Shown one piece after another: positions 1 through 5,109 of a stretch of 5,109 nucleotides of DNA. The notes beneath the pieces are model-generated. The model did not search any database. It was given only the letters and a program-made list of their open reading frames with translations, and was not told the DNA's origin. The position numbers and the translations under genes are program-made. The DNA is from Gammaproteobacteria bacterium (GTDB taxonomy: Bacteria > Pseudomonadota > Gammaproteobacteria > S012-40): assembly GCA_026982215.1 (NCBI GenBank), contig JALSHN010000072.1, forward strand, positions 1-5,109, read 5' to 3'. Positions within the stretch are counted from its first letter, which is position 1; every line of letters begins with the position of its first letter.

Positions 1-1085
1 CCCGGGTCCGTGCCCAGGCCTACCTGGACCACCCCCAGCTGTTCACCCAGGAGGCCCTGCCCATCGACGTACTCATCAGCCCCGAGCAGATCGTCACCGA
101 CTACATCCAACGCCTCATCGAATACCCCGGATCGCTGCAAGTGCTGGATTTCGCCGGGGGCCTGGTCAGGCTGGTGGCGGTACGCGCTGAACACGGCGGG
201 CCGCTGGTGAACCACCGCATCCGCGAACTGGCGGCCCACATGCCCGGCATCCAGGCCCGGGTGGCCGCCATCTACCGCCGCGGCACCCCCATCATCCCCA
301 CCGGCGACACCATCATCGAAGAAGGCGACGAAATCTTCTTCGTCGCCGCGCGCAAAAACATCCGCGCGGTGATGGCCGAACTGGGACAACACGCCAAGCC
401 AGTGAAACGCATCATCATCGCCGGCGGCGGCAACATCGGCGTACGACTGGCCCGGGCCCTGGAGCAGAAACATCAGGTCAAGATCATCGACCACAACCGC
501 AAGAACGCCCAGGCCATCGCCCGGCAACTGGAACGCACCATCGTCCTCGAAGGCGACTGCGCCGACAAGAACCTGCTGCTGGAAGAGAACATCGAAAACA
601 CCGACGTCTTCGTCGCCGTCACCAACGACGACGAGGCCAACATCCTCTCCGCCATGCTGGCCAAGCGACTGGGGGCGCGCAAGGTGATGGCCCTCATCAA
701 CCGCTCCGAGTACGTGGACCTGGTCCAGAGCGGCATCATCGACATCGCCATCTCCCCCCAACAGGTCACCATCGGCAGCCTGCTGGCCCACGTCCGCCGC
801 GGGGATGTCGCCGTGGTCCACAGCCTGCGCCGCGGCGCCGCCGAAGCCATCGAGGCCATCGCCCACGGTGACCCGCAATCCTCCAAAGTCGTGGGACGCA
901 AAGTGGGCGAGATCAGACTCCCCCCCGGCACCACCATCGGCGCCATCGTCCGCGACAACGAAGTCCTCCTGCCCCACCGCGACGTCGTCATCCAACCCGA
1001 AGACCACGTCATCCTCTTCGTGGTGGACAAACGGCGCATCAAAGACGTGGAGCGCCTGTTCCAAGTGGGCATCGGTTTCCTCTGA
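1..1085 (+). CDS. trkA: Trk potassium uptake regulator TrkA (5'-truncated by window edge)
   Basis: Cytosolic gating subunit of the Trk K+ uptake system; it binds NAD(H) and other nucleotides and docks on TrkH. The first complete codon is at position 3, and 360 residues are visible. The first visible residues align with about residue 98 of the 458-residue E. coli protein (PIDxLISPEQ shared), so most of the first RCK_N domain lies outside the window. What remains is: RCK_C1 (visible residues about 35-125), a second RCK_N with the dinucleotide-binding GGGNIG at 141-146, an acidic Asp163 at the end of beta-2 and TNDDEAN at 207-213, then RCK_C2 (about 275-358) with LPPGTTIGAIV. The carboxyl end VERLFQ...FL also matches E. 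coli. No frameshift or missing key residue is seen. The true start cannot be determined here. The shorter internal ATG starts are not credible, because homology continues upstream to the window edge. Confidence 0.97.
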   Translation, partial: RVRAQAYLDHPQLFTQEALPIDVLISPEQIVTDYIQRLIEYPGSLQVLDFAGGLVRLVAVRAEHGGPLVNHRIRELAAHMPGIQARVAAIYRRGTPIIPTGDTIIEEGDEIFFVAARKNIRAVMAELGQHAKPVKRIIIAGGGNIGVRLARALEQKHQVKIIDHNRKNAQAIARQLERTIVLEGDCADKNLLLEENIENTDVFVAVTNDDEANILSAMLAKRLGARKVMALINRSEYVDLVQSGIIDIAISPQQVTIGSLLAHVRRGDVAVVHSLRRGAAEAIEAIAHGDPQSSKVVGRKVGEIRLPPGTTIGAIVRDNEVLLPHRDVVIQPEDHVILFVVDKRRIKDVERLFQVGIGFL

Positions 1086-1088
1086 ACC

Positions 1089-2543
1089 ATGCAGACCGCC
1101 GCCATCCTCCGCATCCTCGGTCTGTTGCTGATGGTCTTCAGCTGCACCACCCTGCTGCCGCCGGTGGCGGTGGCCTGGTGGTACGACGACGGCGCCCTCG
1201 AGGCCTTCCTCATCGCCTTCGGCCTCACCCTCGGCACCGGTCTGCTGCTGTGGCTCCCCAACCGAGGCCAACGCCACGAAATGCGCCTGCGCGACGGCTT
1301 CATCATCGTCGCCCTGTTCTGGGGCAGTCTGGGACTCTCCGGCACCCTGCCCTTCCTGCTCGCCGAACACCCCGGGCTGGGCTTCATCGACGCCCTGTTC
1401 GAATCCCTCTCCGGACTCACCACCACCGGCGCCACCGTGATCGTCGGCCTCGACGAACTGCCCCGCTCCATCCTCTTCTACCGCCAGGAACTGCAATGGC
1501 TGGGCGGCATGGGCATCATCGTACTGGCGGTGGCCATCCTCCCCATGCTGGGCATCGGCGGCATGCAGCTCTACCGTGCCGAAACACCCGGCCCCATGAA
1601 GGACAACAAACTCACCCCGCGGATCGCCGAGACCGCCAAGGCCCTGTGGTACATCTACCTCGGCCTCACCATCGCCTGCGCCCTGGCCTACTGGGCCGCC
1701 GGCATGAGCCCGTTCGACGCCGTGGCCCACAGTTTCTCCACCGTGGCCATCGGCGGCTTCTCCACCTATGACGCCAGCATGGGCCACTTCCAGAGCGCCG
1801 CCATCGAAATGGTGGCCGTGATCTTCATGCTCCTGGCCGGCGCCAACTTCGCCCTGCATTTCATCGCCTGGCGCTCCATGTCACTGCGCCCCTACCGGGA
1901 AGACTCCGAATTCCGCTTCTATCTCGGCTGGCTCGGCCTCGTCGCCCTGATCACCACCGGTTACCTACTCCTCACCGGCACCTTCGACGACCCTGGTTCC
2001 GCCCTCCACCACGGCATCTTCCAAGCCGTCTCCATCGGCACCACCACCGGTTTCACCACCGCCCAATATCAAGACTGGCCCGGCTTCCTGCCGCTGCTGC
2101 TGCTATTCGCCAGCTTCGTCGGCGGCTGCGCCGGCTCCACCGGCGGCGGACTGAAAGTCATCCGCGTGATGCTGCTGTTCCGCCAGGGCTACCGCGAGAT
2201 CCTGCGACTGATCCACCCCAGCGCCCAACTGCCCATCAAAGTGGGCAAGACCACCCTCAACGAACGGGTGGTGGAAGCGGTGTGGGGTTTCTTCTCCCTC
2301 TACGTGGCGGTATTCAGCATCATGCTGCTGATCCTCTCCGCCACCGGCCTGGACCTGGTGACCGCCTTCTCCGCCGTAGCCGCCTGTCTCAACAATCTCG
2401 GTCCCGGGCTGGGCGAAGTGGGCCCCCACTACGCCGACATCTCCCCAGTGGCCAAACTGGTACTGTGCGTCGCCATGCTGCTGGGCCGCCTGGAAATCTT
2501 CACCGTACTGGTACTGCTCACCCCGGCCTTCTGGCGCCGTTGA
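1089..2543 (+). CDS. trkH: Trk potassium transporter membrane subunit TrkH
   Basis: Inner-membrane pore of the Trk K+ uptake system, 484 residues against 483 in E. coli. It has the SKT-family architecture: two leading membrane helices, then four helix-pore loop-helix repeats. The four selectivity-filter loops are visible: TTTGAT (111-116, Gly114), AIGGFST (220-226), TTTGFTT (318-324, Gly321) and NNLGPGLG (435-442, Gly438). The glycine-rich intramembrane gating loop of the third repeat is GGCAGSTGGGLKVIR (345-359). Arg467 in GRLE matches the conserved arginine of the last helix that lies near the pore. GGMGIIVLAVAILP and PRIAETAK are shared with E. coli. The ATG lies 3 nt after the trkA stop and has no Shine-Dalgarno sequence in front, so translation is probably coupled to trkA. 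The start is supported by full alignment with the E. coli amino end (RIxGLLxxxFS). Confidence 0.98.
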   Translation: MQTAAILRILGLLLMVFSCTTLLPPVAVAWWYDDGALEAFLIAFGLTLGTGLLLWLPNRGQRHEMRLRDGFIIVALFWGSLGLSGTLPFLLAEHPGLGFIDALFESLSGLTTTGATVIVGLDELPRSILFYRQELQWLGGMGIIVLAVAILPMLGIGGMQLYRAETPGPMKDNKLTPRIAETAKALWYIYLGLTIACALAYWAAGMSPFDAVAHSFSTVAIGGFSTYDASMGHFQSAAIEMVAVIFMLLAGANFALHFIAWRSMSLRPYREDSEFRFYLGWLGLVALITTGYLLLTGTFDDPGSALHHGIFQAVSIGTTTGFTTAQYQDWPGFLPLLLLFASFVGGCAGSTGGGLKVIRVMLLFRQGYREILRLIHPSAQLPIKVGKTTLNERVVEAVWGFFSLYVAVFSIMLLILSATGLDLVTAFSAVAACLNNLGPGLGEVGPHYADISPVAKLVLCVAMLLGRLEIFTVLVLLTPAFWRR

Positions 2544-2549
2544 CACGAC

Positions 2550-2554
2550 GAGGA
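2550..2554 (+). promoter_or_regulatory. Ribosome binding site of the methyltransferase gene
   Basis: GAGGA, 10 nt before the ATG at 2565. The spacing is slightly long, but this is the only purine-rich match in the 21-nt trkH-methyltransferase gap. It supports the ATG at 2565 as the start. Confidence 0.5.
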
Positions 2555-2564
2555 CCACGACACG

Positions 2565-3131
2565 ATGGACAAATGGGACCGCCTCTACAGCCGAGCCACC
2601 GCCCCCCCGCCCCCTTGCGCCCTGCTGGAACGGCACGCCCACTGGCTGCCCGCGAGTGGCCGCGCCCTGGACCTGGCCTGCGGCCTGGGCGGCAATGCCC
2701 TGCTCCTGGCCCGCCACGGCCTCCGCGTCGATGCCTGGGACGGCTCCCGCGTCGCCATACGACGCCTCGCCGCCTGGGCCGAAGCGCACGCCCTGGCCAT
2801 CACCGCCCGGCAAGTGGATCTCACCCGAGAGGCCCCGGGCGTCGGCCGCTACCATGTCATCGTCGTGGCCCACTTCCTCCACCGCCCGCTGTTACCCGCC
2901 ATCGCCGCGGCCCTGGCCCCCGGGGGACTGCTGTTCTACCAGACCTTCAGCCAAGCCGCCCCCGACTGGCGCCGTGGGCCACGCAACCCCGCCATGCGCC
3001 TCACCCGGGGCGAGCTGCTGCGCGCCTTTGCCGAGCTGGAACCCCTCCACTACCACGAACCCGGCGGGCAAGCCCCGGAGGGAACGGCCGAACGGGAACT
3101 GGCCGCCCTCATCGCCCGGCGGCGTCTTTGA
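2565..3131 (+). CDS. Small class I SAM-dependent methyltransferase, substrate unknown
   Basis: A 188-residue soluble Rossmann-fold methyltransferase. Motif I, the SAM-binding loop, is LDLACGLGGN (35-44). The acidic residue after beta-2 that would bind the ribose hydroxyls is Asp59 in VDAWDGS. A further acidic residue is Asp85 in QVDL. The motif II strand is YHVIVVAHFLHRP (96-108), and motif III is LAPGGLLFYQTF (117-128). The amino end MDKWDRLYSR resembles the WDxxY opening common in this group. Similar small methyltransferases have been annotated as TehB/UbiE-like, but nothing here identifies a substrate (RNA, protein, quinone or metalloid), so I give no symbol. It follows trkH by 21 nt and probably shares its transcript. 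Its stop codon overlaps the -35 box of the next unit. A proline run at 14-17 is encoded by a C-rich tract. The length is normal and the fold appears complete. Confidence 0.9.
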   Translation: MDKWDRLYSRATAPPPPCALLERHAHWLPASGRALDLACGLGGNALLLARHGLRVDAWDGSRVAIRRLAAWAEAHALAITARQVDLTREAPGVGRYHVIVVAHFLHRPLLPAIAAALAPGGLLFYQTFSQAAPDWRRGPRNPAMRLTRGELLRAFAELEPLHYHEPGGQAPEGTAERELAALIARRRL

Positions 3132-3155
3132 GGGCCACAAGCGGTGCGTTATGAT
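3128..3155 (+). promoter_or_regulatory. Sigma70-type promoter for the TRAP (tatT-dctP) operon
   Basis: The -35 box is TTGAGG (3128-3133, 4 of 6 consensus bases). A 16-nt spacer leads to the -10 box TATGAT (3150-3155, 5 of 6), which is followed by a GC-rich discriminator. The expected transcription start is near 3162, giving a leader of about 42 nt before the ATG at 3204. It lies in the longest non-coding gap, where the - strand also has no gene. The -35 box contains the TGA stop of the methyltransferase. This is prediction by pattern only. Confidence 0.55.
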
Positions 3156-3173
3156 GGCGCGTCGATTGCTTTA

Positions 3174-3192
3174 GTCCCCCCTCTCCGGGGAC
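3174..3192 (+). promoter_or_regulatory. Hairpin in the tatT 5' leader, covering the SD-like sequence
   Basis: GTCCCC (3174-3179) is perfectly complementary to GGGGAC (3187-3192) across a 7-nt pyrimidine loop. No T tract follows, so it does not look like an intrinsic terminator. The right arm contains GGGGA (3187-3191), the only Shine-Dalgarno-like string before the tatT ATG and 12 nt from it. The helix could therefore restrict ribosome access. That role is inference. Confidence 0.35.
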
Positions 3193-3203
3193 CTTCGCAC
3201 CCA

Positions 3204-4082
3204 ATGAAATCACCCATGCGCGCACTCCTCACACTCCTCGTCCTCGCCCTGCTCGGCGGTTGCGCCAACCTGGTGAGCAAACCGCTGTCGCAACGACTGG
3301 AGCACGGCATCCTCGACAACGACGACCCCCGTCTGGTGGCCGAAGGCATCCCCGCCTACCTGCTCCTCATCGATGGCGGACTGGCCAGCAACCCCGACGA
3401 CGTGAACGCCCTGCTCGCCGGTGCCCGCCTCTACGGCGCCTACGCCACCCTGGCCACCCTCGAGGCCGCCCCCGACGACCCCGATGCCCAGGCCAGGGCC
3501 GCCCGCCTCTCCGCCCGCGCCTTCAACTACGCCGGTCGCGCCCTGTGCCTGCGGCGCAAGGCCCTGTGCCAGGCCCCCGCCCTCACCTTCGACGAATGGC
3601 GAGAGCGGCTGCAACAGGCCGACCGCCGCCTGCTGGAACCCCTTTATCTCTACGCCACCGCCTGGGCCGGCTTCATCCAGAACCACAGCGACGACTGGAG
3701 CGTGCTGGCCGACCTCCCCAAGGTCGAAGCCACGCTGGAACGGATCCTCGCCCTCGACCCCGACTACGAACAAGGCATGCCCGAGCTCTACCTCGGCGTG
3801 ATCCGCGCCCAGCGCCCCCCCGCCCTGGGGGGGGACCCGGAACAGGCCCGGGCCCATTTCGAGGCCGCCCTCCAGCGCTCCGGCGGACGCAACCTGATGG
3901 CCAAAGTGGAATACGCCCGTCTCTACGCCCGCCTGACCTTCGACCAGGCCCTGCACGACCGACTGCTCAACGAAGTCATCACCGCCGACCCCCGCGCCCC
4001 CGGGCTGACGCTCATCAACACCCTGGCGCAACGCGAGGCCCGCCGCCTGCTGGCCGAGAGCGCCGAATACTTCGAGGAATGA
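3204..4082 (+). CDS. TatT-like TPR lipoprotein of a TRAP transporter (TPAT T component)
   Basis: A 292-residue helical lipoprotein assigned to the TRAP transporter TatT family. In Treponema pallidum TatT (Tp0956) is a TPR-fold, trimer-forming lipoprotein that binds the TRAP solute-binding protein and carries a pore through each protomer. Here a short basic amino end and hydrophobic stretch lead to a lipobox LGGC with the lipidated Cys20. Ala at +2 does not signal inner-membrane retention, so outer-membrane anchoring in the periplasm is likely. The rest is alanine/leucine-rich amphipathic helices. TPR-like segments are clearest at 173-200 (VEATLERILALDPDYEQGMP) and 210-226, after the family-type PPALGGDPEQA. 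Cys115 and Cys122 could form a disulfide. Start: ATG 3204 (MKSP) is preferred over ATG 3216 (MRALL), which also gives a valid signal peptide. The upstream in-frame GTG at 3144 lies within the promoter. The gene ends 2 nt before dctP. Confidence 0.85.
   Translation: MKSPMRALLTLLVLALLGGCANLVSKPLSQRLEHGILDNDDPRLVAEGIPAYLLLIDGGLASNPDDVNALLAGARLYGAYATLATLEAAPDDPDAQARAARLSARAFNYAGRALCLRRKALCQAPALTFDEWRERLQQADRRLLEPLYLYATAWAGFIQNHSDDWSVLADLPKVEATLERILALDPDYEQGMPELYLGVIRAQRPPALGGDPEQARAHFEAALQRSGGRNLMAKVEYARLYARLTFDQALHDRLLNEVITADPRAPGLTLINTLAQREARRLLAESAEYFEE
3815..3834 (+). repeat. C7/G7 inverted repeat inside tatT
   Basis: Seven C (3815-3821) can pair with seven of the eight G (3828-3834 of 3827-3834), around a loop of 6 nt. 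It encodes Pro-Pro-Ala-Leu-Gly-Gly within a conserved-looking family motif, so it is probably a by-product of C- and G-ending codon choice. The reading frame through it is intact. Confidence 0.5.
4074..4078 (+). promoter_or_regulatory. Ribosome binding site that decides the dctP start
   Basis: GAGGA lies inside the last codons of tatT. It is 6 nt before the ATG at 4085, which is ideal spacing, but directly abuts the alternative ATG at 4079. It therefore favours 4085 as the start. Confidence 0.7.
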
Positions 4083-4084
4083 TC

Positions 4085-5086
4085 ATGCAGCGCATCACCC
4101 GCCTCCTCCTGCTCACCCTGCTCCTCCTGCCCCTCGCCGCCGGTGCCGTCACCCTCAAGATCGCCACCGTCGCCCCCAACGGCAGCCCATGGATGAAGGC
4201 CATGAAGGCCGCCGCCAAAGAGATCCGCAGCCAGACACAAGGGCGGGTGAAACTCCGTTTCTTCCCCGGTGGAGTGATGGGCGACGACCGCACCGTGCTG
4301 CGCAAGATGCGCATCGGCCAGCTCCACGGCGGCGCCTTCACCAACGGCGGCATGGCCCTGGCGGTCCCCGACACCAACCTCTACAGCATCCCCCTGCTGT
4401 TCCGTGACCGCGAAGAAGTGGCCGCCGTCCGCGCCCGCTTCGACGAAGAACTGCAAACGCGGCTGCGTCAAGCCGGCCTGATCGCCTTCGCCTTCAGTGA
4501 CGCCGGCTTCGCCTACCTGATGTCGCACCACCCCATCCGCAAGCCCGCCGACCTCACCGGCCGCAAGGCCTGGATCCCCAGCGGCGACCGCATCGCCGAA
4601 CACACCTTCCTCGCCCTGGGCGTCTCCCCGGTGGCCCTGCCCATCACCGACGTCCTCACCGGCCTGCAGACCGGGCTGGTGGACACCGTGGCCGCCCCCC
4701 TGGCCGGTGCCGTGGCACTGCAATGGCACACCCGGGTGCGCTACATCACCGACCTGCCCCTGAGCTACATCTTCACCGGCATCCTGTTCTCCGAAAAGGC
4801 CCTCAAACGCCTCAAGCCCGCCGACCGCGAGGTCCTCGCCGAAGTGATCCGCCGCCTCTCGACCACCTTCAGCGAAGAGGCTTGGCATAACGAGACCGCC
4901 GCCCGCGCCGCCCTGGAAAAACAAGGCCTGACCTTCCTCCCCCCAGACCCCGACACCCCGCGGGCATTACGCACCGCCATCCGCCCGGCGATGGAAAAGA
5001 TCGGCCGCCAAGGGGCCTTCGACCCCGAACTCTACCAGCGCATCACCCGTTTCCTGGAGGACCACCGCCGTCGCCATGGGCCGTGA
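4085..5086 (+). CDS. dctP: TRAP transporter periplasmic solute-binding protein, DctP family (TPAT P component)
   Basis: A 333-residue periplasmic receptor that would capture a ligand and deliver it to a TRAP membrane permease. The Sec signal peptide is MQRITR, a leucine-rich core, then AGA with likely cleavage after Ala21. The mature protein starts VTLKIATVAPNGSPW, the usual first strand. Other family segments are RVKLRFFPGGVMGDD (54-68), VLRKMRIGQLHGGAFT (71-86), PLLFRDREEV (103-112), the DLTGRKAWIPSGD linker-strand region (156-168), LGVSPVALPITDVLTGLQTGLVD (178-200) and SEKALKRL (236-243). In classical DctP/SiaP proteins the strand at 160-164 supplies the arginine that salt-bridges the ligand carboxylate; here the aligned position is Trp163. 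The ligand is therefore unknown and may not be a simple organic acid. ATG 4085 is chosen for its ribosome binding site; ATG 4079 would add Met-Ile. The gene sits 2 nt after tatT and overlaps the next start by 11 nt. Confidence 0.92.
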   Translation: MQRITRLLLLTLLLLPLAAGAVTLKIATVAPNGSPWMKAMKAAAKEIRSQTQGRVKLRFFPGGVMGDDRTVLRKMRIGQLHGGAFTNGGMALAVPDTNLYSIPLLFRDREEVAAVRARFDEELQTRLRQAGLIAFAFSDAGFAYLMSHHPIRKPADLTGRKAWIPSGDRIAEHTFLALGVSPVALPITDVLTGLQTGLVDTVAAPLAGAVALQWHTRVRYITDLPLSYIFTGILFSEKALKRLKPADREVLAEVIRRLSTTFSEEAWHNETAARAALEKQGLTFLPPDPDTPRALRTAIRPAMEKIGRQGAFDPELYQRITRFLEDHRRRHGP

Positions 5087-5109
5087 CATTCCCCCCTTGC
5101 TGCAGCGAC
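5076..5109 (+). CDS. Start of next gene, probably TRAP membrane subunit (DctQ or DctQM), cut by window edge
   Basis: An ATG at 5076 opens a frame that runs to the window end (11 codons, MGRDIPPLLQR) and overlaps the dctP stop by 11 nt. The identity rests on position: in TRAP operons the small or fused permease gene usually follows the solute-binding protein. A Leu-rich start after a basic residue is compatible with this, but too short to prove it. A GGAGG at 5056-5060 is 15 nt upstream, which is long for a ribosome binding site. An alternative in-frame TTG lies at 5097. Confidence 0.4.
   Translation, partial: MGRDIPPLLQR

Noticed and set aside
473..1471. 332-codon open frame on the - strand across trkA-trkH
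   Set aside because: It is antisense to two clearly conserved genes, rich in Ser/Arg/Met, has no recognisable domain, and crosses the trkA-trkH junction. It is a codon-bias shadow.
2103..2882. 259-codon open frame on the - strand across trkH and the methyltransferase
   Set aside because: Gly/Gln/Ala-rich antisense shadow; it overlaps two supported genes and crosses their junction.
2565..3131. Naming the methyltransferase tehB (tellurite resistance)
   Set aside because: Only general class I SAM motifs are visible; nothing in the sequence or neighbours points to metalloid methylation.
3174..3194. Intrinsic terminator after the methyltransferase gene
   Set aside because: The 6-bp stem is not followed by a T run, and it lies downstream of the likely promoter, so it would sit in the leader of the next operon.
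3144..3203. Upstream GTG start giving a 312-residue tatT product
   Set aside because: It lies between the -35 and -10 boxes of the predicted promoter and would place 20 non-signal residues before the lipoprotein signal peptide.
3260..4084. Open frame continuous with dctP, extending its reading frame about 275 codons upstream through tatT
   Set aside because: The translation is low-complexity Arg/Pro/Gly-rich text typical of a shifted frame in GC-rich DNA. dctP has its own signal peptide and ribosome binding site at 4074-4085.
3923..4924. 333-codon open frame on the - strand across tatT-dctP
   Set aside because: Its Gly/Val/Glu/His-rich low-complexity translation is the usual antisense image of C-ending codons, and no family is recognisable.
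1..5109. tRNA/rRNA genes, CRISPR arrays, insertion sequences or phage genes
   Set aside because: Nearly every base is in a supported coding sequence. No direct-repeat arrays, transposase motifs or terminal inverted repeats were seen.

Overview
The window is GC-rich, all its genes lie on the + strand, and it is almost fully coding. The organism looks like a high-GC gammaproteobacterium. TrkA and TrkH follow the Escherichia coli proteins nearly end to end, and the TRAP genes at the right resemble sets I recall from GC-rich marine or sulfur-oxidising gammaproteobacteria. This placement comes from recalled sequences, not from a search.

Left block (1-2543): the 3' three quarters of trkA, then a complete trkH. 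Together they encode the Trk low-affinity, high-capacity potassium uptake system: TrkH is the membrane pore and TrkA the NAD(H)/nucleotide-binding cytosolic ring that gates it. The genes are 3 nt apart and in the same reading frame, with no ribosome binding site of trkH's own. A small class I SAM-dependent methyltransferase of unknown substrate (2565-3131) follows 21 nt later and probably ends this transcription unit.

Right block (3204-5109 and beyond): the 72-nt gap after the methyltransferase is the longest non-coding stretch. It holds a good sigma70-type promoter whose -35 box overlaps the methyltransferase stop codon, and a small 5'-leader hairpin covering the only Shine-Dalgarno-like sequence. 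Downstream are a TatT-type TPR lipoprotein, a DctP-type periplasmic solute-binding protein, and the first 11 codons of a gene that by position should be the TRAP membrane component (DctQ or a DctQM fusion). The order T-P-(Q/M) is that of a TPR-protein-associated TRAP transporter (TPAT), first described in Treponema pallidum. The junctions are tight (2-nt gap, then 11-nt overlap), so this is one operon.

The point most worth following is that the solute-binding protein has tryptophan (Trp163) where classical DctP/SiaP proteins carry the carboxylate-binding arginine. With the TatT partner, this suggests a ligand other than a simple organic acid. I found no RNA genes, mobile elements, CRISPR arrays or phage genes, and nothing here that amounts to a wholly new system.
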